DNA of 64,000 nt. It comes from CAZLFQ01 sp044229535 (GTDB taxonomy: Bacteria > Pseudomonadota > Alphaproteobacteria > Rickettsiales > Midichloriaceae). The first letter of the stretch is position 1, and the number at the start of each line of letters is the position of its first letter. The notes beneath the pieces are model-generated. The model did no database searches, was not told where the DNA came from, and saw nothing but the letters and a program-made list of their open reading frames with translations. The translations under genes were made by a program, and so were the position numbers. The stretch covers positions 744,001 through 808,000 of the forward strand of contig JBGASU010000001.1 of assembly GCA_044229535.1 (NCBI GenBank), written 5' to 3'. Shown here in pieces: positions 53,073-60,754 of the stretch.

Positions 53073-53333
53073 TTAATCGTAAATGTTTTTTCTATGCCCA
53101 ACCTCAAGAATAAGAACCAAAAGCTCCTTATTGTTGAGGTTGCATATAACTCTATAATCACCAACTCTATATCGCCACAGCCCTTTTTTATCTCCCGTCA
53201 AACTCTTGCCAAGCACATTCGCATACTTAGCAACTTTAGTTTCTAAATACTGCACAATTCTTTTTTGAACTGACTTGTCTAACTTAAGAAATTGTTTCTT
53301 GGACCTCTCGGTAAAAAGTATTTTATAAGCCAT
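53073..53333 (-). CDS. RelE/ParE-family toxin
   Basis: The 86-residue protein has the fold markers of RelE-type mRNA interferases: TERSKKQFLKLDKSVQKRI, then LTGDKKGLWRYRVGDYRVICNL and the C-terminal VGHRKNIYD with the conserved His/Arg. It overlaps the antitoxin gene by 11 bases (ends 53323-53333), the usual coupling. The toxin should cleave mRNA at the ribosome unless bound by the antitoxin. Confidence 0.9.
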   Translation of the reverse strand: MAYKILFTERSKKQFLKLDKSVQKRIVQYLETKVAKYANVLGKSLTGDKKGLWRYRVGDYRVICNLNNKELLVLILEVGHRKNIYD

Positions 53334-53547
53334 TTTCTTTCTTAACTTGATCTAGGGAAAATATTTTAAGTTCTTTGCTATAAAACTCTTCTAAAGCCTG
53401 CCTACCAATCTCAAGATCCCGCTGATCTTCAAGAAATGTTTCTACTGCTTTGCGCAAAATATATGCCTTACTTCGATCATGTTCTTTTGAGAACATCTCA
53501 AGCTCTTTATTAAGCTGCTCTGTTATTTGAAATGAAATTGTCTGCAT
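53323..53547 (-). CDS. Ribbon-helix-helix antitoxin (RelB/DinJ-like)
   Basis: From ATG 53547 (a TTG three codons earlier is ignored) the 74-residue protein starts with the ribbon-helix-helix fold (TISFQITEQLNKELEMF, then SKAYILRKAVETFLED) and ends with a toxin-binding tail (KIFSLDQVKKENGL). It precedes and overlaps the toxin gene. The 130-base region shared with lysC contains a GCTATT/AATAGC inverted repeat (53569-53574 and 53605-53610) that could be the autorepression site. Confidence 0.87.
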   Translation of the reverse strand: MQTISFQITEQLNKELEMFSKEHDRSKAYILRKAVETFLEDQRDLEIGRQALEEFYSKELKIFSLDQVKKENGL

Positions 53548-53677
53548 AGAACTCAACCATAATTATTAGCTATTATTAGATTATATCATAAGTTATTAAC
53601 TATGAATAGCAGTAAAAAACTAATAGAATTTTCCCTATTTAGAGGTATAATCCATCTCGAGAGATAAATGGTTGGAA

Positions 53678-54874
53678 ATGGCTTTAATTGTACAGAAATT
53701 TGGTGGGACCTCGGTAGGCAGCATTGAGCGCATAAAGAATGTAGCTCAATTGGTGAAAGCTGAGCGTGATATTGGTAACCAAGTAGTTGTAGTAGTGTCA
53801 GCTATGTCGGGAGTTACAGATCAATTAGTTGGTCTAGTTTCTCAGTTGAGTAGTACGGCAAATGACAATGAGCGCCAAGAATATGACTCGGTAGTATCAA
53901 CTGGGGAAAATGTAAGCTCTGGTTTAGTAGCGTTGGCTCTAATGAATTTGGGCTTCAAAGCAAGGTCTTGGCAAGGTTGGCAGATTCCAATAATAACTAA
54001 CGAGCTATTTAGCCAAGGTAAGATACAAGGAATTGATCCTACTAAAATTCTGCAATGCTTGCAAGATAATGAAATACCAGTGATATCTGGGTTTCAAGGC
54101 GTTTACAAAAGTAGAATAGTTACATTAGGTAGGGGTGGGTCTGACACCTCAGCTGCTGCAATAGCTGCCGCCATCAATGCAGATAGATGCGATATATATA
54201 CCGATGTTGATGGGGTTTATACTGCTGACCCAAGAGTTGTGCCAGCCGCACAAAAATTAGATAAAATTACCTATAGTGAAATGTTAGAAATGGCAGCGAG
54301 TGGTGCTAAAGTTTTGCACCCACGCTCTGTTGAGATTGCAGAAAAATATAATCTGCAGATGCAGGTTTTATCAAGTATGACTGGTGGTAAAGGAACTCTT
54401 TTAGTAAATGAAAATGATTCCATGGAGAGCCAGAGAATTACTGGTGTTTCTGGGACTAAAAAGATTTGTACATTTACTATTGATGATGCCTCAAAAGCAT
54501 TAGAAATTTTCACCGAATTCAATGCCAACAATGTGCATCTAGATATGTTTAACCAGAACATCGGCGCTAGTAATATAACTATTATTATCCCAGCTCACGA
54601 ACAAATTCCTGCAGAAAATATTTTGCAAAAACTTTGTAAATACAGCGTTAGTGATGAACTTGCGAAGGTTTCGATTACTGGCAGCGGGTTGCAGTCATCT
54701 GCGTCTATTGCACAAAAAGTGTTTCAAATTTTAGCTGAGCAGGGTATAAAGATATTTATGATAACAACAACTGATATAAAAATCAGCATCTTGGTCGAGG
54801 CCAATTTTATGGAGACAGCAATGAAAAGTCTTCACACGGCATTCGGTTTAGATGCAGTTAAGGAGGCGTCATGA
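53678..54874 (+). CDS. lysC: Aspartate kinase
   Basis: First enzyme of the aspartate pathway, phosphorylating aspartate for asd. The ATG at 53678 gives 398 residues beginning MALIVQKFGGTSVGSIERI. The kinase domain has VVVVSAMSGVTDQL, VSTGENVSSGL and YTDVDGVYTADPRVV; two ACT domains at the C-terminus allow feedback control by lysine or threonine. The stop overlaps the next gene's start (ATGA at 54871). Confidence 0.95.
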   Translation: MALIVQKFGGTSVGSIERIKNVAQLVKAERDIGNQVVVVVSAMSGVTDQLVGLVSQLSSTANDNERQEYDSVVSTGENVSSGLVALALMNLGFKARSWQGWQIPIITNELFSQGKIQGIDPTKILQCLQDNEIPVISGFQGVYKSRIVTLGRGGSDTSAAAIAAAINADRCDIYTDVDGVYTADPRVVPAAQKLDKITYSEMLEMAASGAKVLHPRSVEIAEKYNLQMQVLSSMTGGKGTLLVNENDSMESQRITGVSGTKKICTFTIDDASKALEIFTEFNANNVHLDMFNQNIGASNITIIIPAHEQIPAENILQKLCKYSVSDELAKVSITGSGLQSSASIAQKVFQILAEQGIKIFMITTTDIKISILVEANFMETAMKSLHTAFGLDAVKEAS

Positions 54875-55038
54875 ATAAGTATTTATTATTAGCAACTTTG
54901 GTATTTGGTCTTAGTCTAGCTGGATGCTCAAGCAGAGATCCTTCCGTTTACGATGTAAAATCGCCATGTGTTAGTAATGATATAGACGGCAAAGCTCCTT
55001 GTGTACGCAGAAAACCTATTGAAAACGATGTAGCTTAG
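54871..55038 (+). CDS. Small lipoprotein of the rickettsial DUF2706 type
   Basis: An unlisted 55-codon frame begins at ATG 54871, behind AAGGAGG, overlapping the lysC stop. The N-terminus is a lipoprotein signal ending in the lipobox SLAGC (Cys19), followed by a short Cys-containing tail with YDVKSPCVSN and APCVRRKPIENDVA. This YDVKSPC pattern matches my recollection of the DUF2706 family of Rickettsia. It would be anchored in the envelope; the role is unknown. Confidence 0.75.
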   Translation: MNKYLLLATLVFGLSLAGCSSRDPSVYDVKSPCVSNDIDGKAPCVRRKPIENDVA

Positions 55039-55074
55039 TACTATACTCTAAGGCCAAAACAATTGGAGTATAAA

Positions 55075-55497
55075 ATGGCTATTGAAAATACCTTATCGAT
55101 TATTAAACCAGACGCAACAAAGCGTAACCTTATTGGTGCAATCTGCGCTAAATTTGAAGAAGCGGGACTTAGAATCGTTGCGCAAAAAAGAATTCAAATG
55201 ACAAAAATGCAAGCTGAGAAGTTCTATGAAGTTCATAAAGCTCGCCCATTTTATGGCGAATTAGTTGAAACAATGACAGCAGGTCCTGTTGTTGTGCAAG
55301 TTCTTCAAGGTGAAGGCGCGGTATTGCTTAATAGAAAAGTTATGGGTGCAACAAACCCTAAAGAAGCAGATGCTGGAACAATCAGAAAAGAATTTGCTCT
55401 AAGCATTGGCGAAAATTCAGTTCACGGTTCTGACTCTTTAGAAAATGCAGCAATCGAAATTGACTTTTTCTTTGATTATTCAGAGATCGTTGGATAA
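55075..55497 (+). CDS. ndk: Nucleoside diphosphate kinase
   Basis: Exchanges phosphate between NTPs and NDPs through a phosphohistidine. ATG 55075 follows GGAG and gives 140 residues. The typical start NTLSIIKPDATKRN and the active His117 in NSVHGSDSLENA are present. A TTG at 55063 lies within the ribosome site and is not the start. Confidence 0.96.
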   Translation: MAIENTLSIIKPDATKRNLIGAICAKFEEAGLRIVAQKRIQMTKMQAEKFYEVHKARPFYGELVETMTAGPVVVQVLQGEGAVLLNRKVMGATNPKEADAGTIRKEFALSIGENSVHGSDSLENAAIEIDFFFDYSEIVG

Positions 55498-55500
55498 TTA

Positions 55501-55953
55501 ATGGAATACGTGGTTGCAGCGTTATTTGGCGTTCTGTTTGGTAACTATGCAACCACTTACTACCACCGCATTCCACTAAAAAAACCTATAAATGGTTTGA
55601 GCAAAAAGAAAGGTCAAGTGCCTCACTGCTCTGTTTGCGGACATGCTTTAAAGTTCTACGAATATTTTCCAGTTTTAAGTTGGATCTTCACACGCGGCAA
55701 ATGCAATTATTGCGGCGTAAAAATTGATCCTGTATACGTAATACTGGAAGTATCAACCATGTTCTTTGCAGTACTGCTGTACATGGCGCGTGGCATTGAT
55801 TTGTTATTTCCATCATGCTTGTCACTCATTTGCGTCATGAATTTGCTATTTGCACTTTACTACAAACACTCAAAATTTTATAGACAGGTTGTTATAGCAT
55901 CTGTATTACTTGCCGTCATAATATTTTGGCAGTTGCACTATGAGTTTACCTAA
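55501..55953 (+). CDS. Prepilin peptidase-like protein, N-terminal domain only
   Basis: The 150-residue membrane protein has the prepilin-peptidase N-terminal domain (DiS_P_DiS): zinc-binding cysteines 43, 46, 68 and 71, and the segment FPVLSWIFTRGKCNYC. The remaining sequence has three hydrophobic helices, but the catalytic GxGD aspartates of the A24 peptidase domain are absent. It may retain methyltransferase activity without cleavage, or be a decayed remnant. It is followed by the VanX-type gene with a 14-base overlap and starts three bases after ndk. Confidence 0.82.
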   Translation: MEYVVAALFGVLFGNYATTYYHRIPLKKPINGLSKKKGQVPHCSVCGHALKFYEYFPVLSWIFTRGKCNYCGVKIDPVYVILEVSTMFFAVLLYMARGIDLLFPSCLSLICVMNLLFALYYKHSKFYRQVVIASVLLAVIIFWQLHYEFT

Positions 55954-56563
55954 AGGCTTTGTTTATTTATCAGACATTGATCCAACCATAAAACAGGAAA
56001 TGTTTTACTGCTCCGACTTCAATTTTGTTGGGCGTAAGGTCAACGGCTATGTAAATCCTGTTGCAATTCTGACTATTGAAGCAGCAACTGCTTTGAAAAA
56101 AGTTCAGCAAGAAGTTCAAGAAAAAGGGTTATGCTTAAAAGTAATTGATGCCTACCGCCCGCACCGCGCTGTTGAAGATTTTTGGAATTGGGCATTAGAT
56201 CCAAATGACCTAAAAATGCAGAAGATTTTCTATCCAAAATATACCGATAAATCGCAAATTTTTGCTGATGGCTATTTGGCAAAATTTTCTGGCCACTCAC
56301 GCGGTAGTACAGTTGATTTAACCATCATCGATGCCAATGGCAAAGAAATCGACATGGGTTCGCAGATCGACATGTTAGATGAAATTTCCAATACTGTCTC
56401 CCCTCTAATTTCTAAAGAGGCGCAATCAAATAGATTGTATCTAAAAGAGGTAATGGAAAAGCAAGGTTTTGATAACTACCGCAAAGAATGGTGGCATTTT
56501 GCACTTCTCAACGAACCTTTCCCACGCAGGCCAGAAGATCATTTTGACTTTCCCGTTGCGTAA
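55940..56563 (+). CDS. D-alanyl-D-alanine dipeptidase (VanX/DdpX, M15D)
   Basis: The 207-residue enzyme has the zinc ligands of peptidase family M15 in SGHSRGSTVDLT (about residue 117) and EWWHFAL (about 183), and VIDAYRPHRAVEDF with the conserved Arg. It cleaves D-Ala-D-Ala and might recycle cell-wall peptides or release D-alanine. There is no van regulatory gene nearby, so resistance to vancomycin is not implied. No signal peptide is visible, so it is probably cytosolic. Confidence 0.9.
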   Translation: MSLPKGFVYLSDIDPTIKQEMFYCSDFNFVGRKVNGYVNPVAILTIEAATALKKVQQEVQEKGLCLKVIDAYRPHRAVEDFWNWALDPNDLKMQKIFYPKYTDKSQIFADGYLAKFSGHSRGSTVDLTIIDANGKEIDMGSQIDMLDEISNTVSPLISKEAQSNRLYLKEVMEKQGFDNYRKEWWHFALLNEPFPRRPEDHFDFPVA

Positions 56564-56678
56564 TTCTCTGTATTTCAACAACTTACCGACCAGAGAATTA
56601 AAAGCTTAACCTCTAAGTATTTGATATTCATCCTAAATTACTGTAAAATACGCGAGTTCATTAATTAGGGGATAGGCA

Positions 56679-57275
56679 ATGAAACAAATGTATTTAGAAT
56701 CAAACGAGCTTGGGCAAACATATCTGCATTTCGCAGCGTCGCAAAATTACATCGCAACTTTTGAAGAATTCTTTTCTGGAGTGATGTTCGGCCAATTTGA
56801 TATTAGAGAATTGAGAAGAATTGATAACAACGGGTATGACCCACTTACCATTGCTGCTATCAGCGGTAGTGATAAGATTATTGACCTTATTATTAACAAG
56901 CTAACATCAGTTTTCACTGGTGCAATAGAAGATATAGTAAAAGCCCCCATAGCAAAAAACGGCAAAACTATTAAACAAATTGTTTTCGAAGAGATGACTG
57001 CAGAGAATGCGGCATTAAGCAAATTTGGTATGACTGCAGAGCATCTATCAAGAGCATCTAGTAGGCTTTTCAATTTAGACTTAAGATTAAGCGCTATGCT
57101 AGCATGCACACAAAGCCCTATCAGTACGTCACCATCTCTAGTAGCATCACATACAGCAATTAGCACAACTATTGCTGGCGATGACTCTAATCAAATTTTA
57201 GTCAGGGTAGCTAAAGCATTAGCAGAGTCGTATATTGCATTACAGAATGCACAAGGATTATATCACTATAAATAA
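56679..57275 (+). CDS. Ankyrin-repeat-like protein
   Basis: The 198-residue protein begins with a 30-residue unit GQTYLHFAASQNYIATFEEF, followed by DNNGYDPLTIAAISGSDKII then DLII, matching the ankyrin consensus (GxTxLHxAAxxG). A less regular helical C-terminus with a Ser/Thr-rich stretch follows. AGGGGATAGGCA precedes the ATG. Ankyrin proteins of Rickettsiales are common type IV effectors, but no secretion signal is proven. Confidence 0.8.
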   Translation: MKQMYLESNELGQTYLHFAASQNYIATFEEFFSGVMFGQFDIRELRRIDNNGYDPLTIAAISGSDKIIDLIINKLTSVFTGAIEDIVKAPIAKNGKTIKQIVFEEMTAENAALSKFGMTAEHLSRASSRLFNLDLRLSAMLACTQSPISTSPSLVASHTAISTTIAGDDSNQILVRVAKALAESYIALQNAQGLYHYK

Positions 57276-57337
57276 AAAAACTGAGTTATAGAGGTGCTTT
57301 AACATCTCTAAGCAACAACATATGGGTGTACAAGGAT

Positions 57338-58717
57338 TTATCCAACGCGGCCAAGCTGTTCAACTATGCGTGCTATATCATTAGCAACAGCCTTATCCGC
57401 AGCTGTTCTATCTTCTAGCTTCTTAATTGAGTAAATAACTGTCGCATGATCTCTTCCACCAAGTTTATGCCCAATCTCTTGCAAACTTCTTGTAGTTAAT
57501 TGCTTAGCTAGAAATGCAGAAACCTGCCTAGGAGTTACAAATTTAGCAGCCCTGCTTTTGGAAAGTATTTCAGCTACCTTCACACCATAAAACTGCGCTA
57601 CCACTTCAATAATTTGCTCTACTGAGAGCTTTTGTTCATGAGCTTGCAAATTATCACGCAATATTTCATGAACTGACTCAACAGTAATTTCAGAACCAGA
57701 AAGGCTTGAATGCGTGATAACTTTATTTAAAGCTCCCTCAACTTCTCTAATGCTAGAAGTAATATTCTTAGCAATTAATTCGAAAACGTTTTGCGGAACT
57801 TTTGCATTCAATATACTTGCTTTAGATTGTAGCACTCCCAAACGCAAATCATAATCTGCATGCTTTATTTCTGCAACTAACGCACCAGTCAAGCGTGACT
57901 TGCTCCTTGCATCTAAATTCAAGCTATAAGGAGAAACATCACAAGTAACAACGACTTTGCGATTAGACTCTGTGAGCGCATTAAATATATTTATAAATTC
58001 TTGCTGAGTGCTGTTTTTACCACATATAAACTGCAAGTCATCTAGCAGCAGAACATCTGCACTACGAAGCTTCTCTTTAAAATTTACAACATCGTTATTT
58101 CTAATAGCTTTTACATAAAGATGCGTGAATTTTTCTGCACTTAAATATGCAACTTTTTTTCTTTTATAATTTTCACGAATATATGAAGCAATCGACTGGA
58201 TTAAATGCGTCTTACCCATTCCAACTGCGCTGTGAACATAGAGTATATTCGAATCTGTAGGTAGCTTTTTGCCTTCTGCAATAGCTTTAGCAGCAGAGTA
58301 CGCAACTTTATTAGAAACATCGCTCACAAAATTTGAAAATGTAAATCTAGGATCAAGCTTCGAGGCAAAAATATCACAGTTCTCATCAACCAACTCTTCA
58401 GCCGTTGCATTATCATTAGTAATACATGGAATTTTTGCGCGATTAGGCTTCACACGCAAATCAACTTTACGAACCTGAGGATTCGACATAAGCACACACT
58501 TATTAATCGACTTCATATAGTTAGTTAGCATCCATTCACGTATGAATTTACTAGGTGCAGTAATAGTCAATACACCATCTTTAAATTCTTGATACGTCAA
58601 ATGCGAAAACCAACTCTTGAAAGTCGCGTCCCCATATTCTTGTTGTAATAACTCTAAAGCTTCCCCCCAAGCTTCCTCACCAGTCTTATACAATTGCTGT
58701 AACTTTTGAGAATGCAT
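57338..58717 (-). CDS. dnaA: Chromosomal replication initiator protein DnaA
   Basis: The ATG at 58717, two bases after the rhodanese stop, is chosen over an upstream frame extension because family proteins begin near MHSQKLQQLYKTGEEAW. The 459-residue protein has the N-terminal DnaB-binding domain, the AAA+ ATPase with SAVGMGKTHL and LLLDDLQF, and the C-terminal DNA-binding helix-turn-helix GGRDHATVIYSIKKLE. The flanking sequences show no cluster of DnaA boxes, so oriC is probably elsewhere, as is common in alphaproteobacteria. Confidence 0.96.
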   Translation of the reverse strand: MHSQKLQQLYKTGEEAWGEALELLQQEYGDATFKSWFSHLTYQEFKDGVLTITAPSKFIREWMLTNYMKSINKCVLMSNPQVRKVDLRVKPNRAKIPCITNDNATAEELVDENCDIFASKLDPRFTFSNFVSDVSNKVAYSAAKAIAEGKKLPTDSNILYVHSAVGMGKTHLIQSIASYIRENYKRKKVAYLSAEKFTHLYVKAIRNNDVVNFKEKLRSADVLLLDDLQFICGKNSTQQEFINIFNALTESNRKVVVTCDVSPYSLNLDARSKSRLTGALVAEIKHADYDLRLGVLQSKASILNAKVPQNVFELIAKNITSSIREVEGALNKVITHSSLSGSEITVESVHEILRDNLQAHEQKLSVEQIIEVVAQFYGVKVAEILSKSRAAKFVTPRQVSAFLAKQLTTRSLQEIGHKLGGRDHATVIYSIKKLEDRTAADKAVANDIARIVEQLGRVG

Positions 58718-58718
58718 T

Positions 58719-59141
58719 TTAATCCTGTCTCCATGGTAATTTAGAAGCTTTCCAACCCGAGGTACTCCCTCTATGTTTTTGTTGATTAAGATCACCCTCA
58801 AAACCACTATCTATGTTGTAGCAAGTTTTATATCCTCTTGCTGTCATCGCTATAGCAGCTTCTCTTGAACGACCTCCTGTTCTACATAAAAACAAAAGTT
58901 CAGTATCCCTACTTGGAATTTTATTTTCCAATGATTGAACAAATTCTTGGTTTAAATCCATATTTGGCAATTGCCTCCATTCGATAAAAACCACTTCCTT
59001 GTTCAAACTTTTTAAATCTGGTGCGCCAACGTAGTGCCATTCAGCGAATGTCCTCACGTCAACTAGCTGAGCACTCGGATTCTTTTTCAGAATATCCATT
59101 GCATCAGAGGCTGAAATATCACCGCTGTATAGCTTGCTCAT
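58719..59141 (-). CDS. Rhodanese-like domain protein
   Basis: The 140-residue protein is a single rhodanese domain with active Cys in LFLCRTGGRSREAAI (about residue 85), the start SASDAMDILKKNPSAQLVDVRTFAEWHYVG, and EGDLNQ near the end. Rhodaneses transfer sulfur from persulfide donors. It precedes dnaA closely and is likely cotranscribed with it; the functional reason is unclear. Confidence 0.92.
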   Translation of the reverse strand: MSKLYSGDISASDAMDILKKNPSAQLVDVRTFAEWHYVGAPDLKSLNKEVVFIEWRQLPNMDLNQEFVQSLENKIPSRDTELLFLCRTGGRSREAAIAMTARGYKTCYNIDSGFEGDLNQQKHRGSTSGWKASKLPWRQD

Positions 59142-59398
59142 ACAACTTTAAAACCCTATTTAAAATTTTATTTACTGGAAAATGTATTCGTAAAGTTATG
59201 CACCCATTCTCTCTCATCGTAAAGAGTTTTAATTTCATTTTTTTCAAATTGAGCTATTGACTTTTTTATTGAGTAGGTAAGTCGTGCACTTCACGTGATA
59301 AAAAAATTTGTGAAAAATATTTAATACAATTTCTAGTTGAATTTTTTGGCACGAAAATCGCAAATGATAATTCCAACTTTTTTCAAAGGAGAACATTT

Positions 59399-59997
59399 AT
59401 GAAAAATTACAGCTGGTACATATTTGTCAAAAAAACTAAAGAATATACTAAAACACTTGAAGAATGCCATGGCAACTTCTTTTCTCGCACTATCAACAGC
59501 TTCAAGCCAAGCTGCATAGAGATCAATAAACAGTTTGAAGGAATGGCTAATTCTTTAGCATGGTATGCTGAGCTTTATAACATAAAAGGAGAAGGCTCAA
59601 ATAATTTTCTAAATCGAATCCAAGAGTTCAAAGACTATAAAAATAATGCGCAACATGAAGGCGCTTACACCCTTCTATTTTAGGAGTAGGTACACTCTCA
59701 ACAATAGTCAGCTTAACAGCTCCTTGGATGTCTTACATCGCCTGCTCAAGTTGTTATAATAAATTCACTAACAGCCCTTTAATAGCGACCACCACTATTT
59801 CAGCAACCTTATTATCCGTAGGACTTGGGATGATATTTTATGGGTCAGATCTCTTTGATAAGAATATAATCTATAGAGATGAAGAGCTTATAGATTCTTA
59901 TTTAGAATTGGCCAAAGTCATTGATAAATTTGAGTATAAACCCGAAGAATCCCTAGTTCACCCCCAATCTATAGATTCGACTTCTGGAGAATTATAG
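59399..59997 (+). pseudogene. Probably frameshifted gene: soluble N-terminal part and two-helix membrane part
   Basis: Two frames follow each other. 59399-59683 encodes 94 residues (AAAGGAG precedes its ATG). The frame at 59728-59997 encodes 89 and is open upstream to 59659, where it reads ILGVGTLSTIVSLTAPW, which completes a transmembrane helix before the ATG-based start. A second helix (PLIATTTISATLLSVGLGMI) follows, then an acidic tail. A single-base shift near 59670-59680 would join the parts. Programmed frameshifting, sequencing error or two genes remain possible. The family is unknown. Confidence 0.5.
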
Positions 59998-60034
59998 TAT
60001 ATAATACGTCTTTGCAGCTTAATATTTGGACTCA

Positions 60035-60703
60035 ATGGCAAAGGCTTTAAACAAATTTAGAAATGTAAAGCAAACTCTCAAAACCGCTAAAGGTAGAAAA
60101 ATAGCTTCTACTAAGTGGCTTGAGCGCCACCTTAACGATCCGTATGTTGCCCTTGCAAAGCAGCAAGGATACAAGTCTCGCGCAGCTTTTAAACTTGAAG
60201 AAATTGATGACAAATTCAAGATTCTTAGAGGCGCAAAGTCCATAATAGATCTTGGTTGCGCACCTGGTGGCTGGTTACAAGTTTCTAAAAAAAGAGCGGC
60301 TAAGGATGCCAAAGTAGTTGGCATAGATTTGCTTGCTGTCGATGACATAGCTGGCACAGAAGTTATTCAATCTGATTTTACCGATTTCAAAACCCATGAG
60401 ATATTAATGAAAATGTTGGGTGGAAAAGCTGATGTAATTTTAAGCGACATGGGAGCTAACTCCGTTGGCGAAAGAGAAATAGATCATTTACGAAGCTGTA
60501 ATTTAGTAGAAATTGCATTTGAATTTGTCAAAGAAAACCTAGATAAAAATGGTCATTTCATAACTAAATTATTACGCGGCAAATTCGAAGAAACACTACT
60601 TAAACAATTCAAACAGCGATTCGAATCGGTACGCGTATTCAAGCCTAAATCAAGCTACTCGAACTCCACGGAGATCTATATTGTTGCCAAGGGTTTTAGA
60701 TAG
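60035..60703 (+). CDS. rlmE: 23S rRNA (uridine2552-2'-O)-methyltransferase
   Basis: RlmE/RrmJ methylates U2552 in the A loop of 23S rRNA on the 50S subunit. From ATG 60035 the 222-residue protein has SRAAFKLEEID with the first catalytic Lys, the SAM motif DLGCAPGGWLQV, SDMGANSVGEREIDHLR with Asp, ITKLLRGK with Lys and SNSTEIYIVAKG with Glu, completing the K-D-K-E set. Confidence 0.95.
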   Translation: MAKALNKFRNVKQTLKTAKGRKIASTKWLERHLNDPYVALAKQQGYKSRAAFKLEEIDDKFKILRGAKSIIDLGCAPGGWLQVSKKRAAKDAKVVGIDLLAVDDIAGTEVIQSDFTDFKTHEILMKMLGGKADVILSDMGANSVGEREIDHLRSCNLVEIAFEFVKENLDKNGHFITKLLRGKFEETLLKQFKQRFESVRVFKPKSSYSNSTEIYIVAKGFR

Positions 60704-60754
60704 ACTTTCTAGTAATGAGGTGTTACTTTTCGCTATATTTAAATTAGAAATGAA

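Noticed and set aside
55940..56563. VanX-type gene as evidence of glycopeptide resistance
   Set aside because: No vanA/vanH ligase or reductase or vanRS regulators nearby; chromosomal M15D dipeptidases commonly serve in wall recycling.
59190..59205. TTATGCACC as a DnaA box near dnaA, suggesting oriC
   Set aside because: One imperfect box with no cluster and no further matches nearby; insufficient for an origin.
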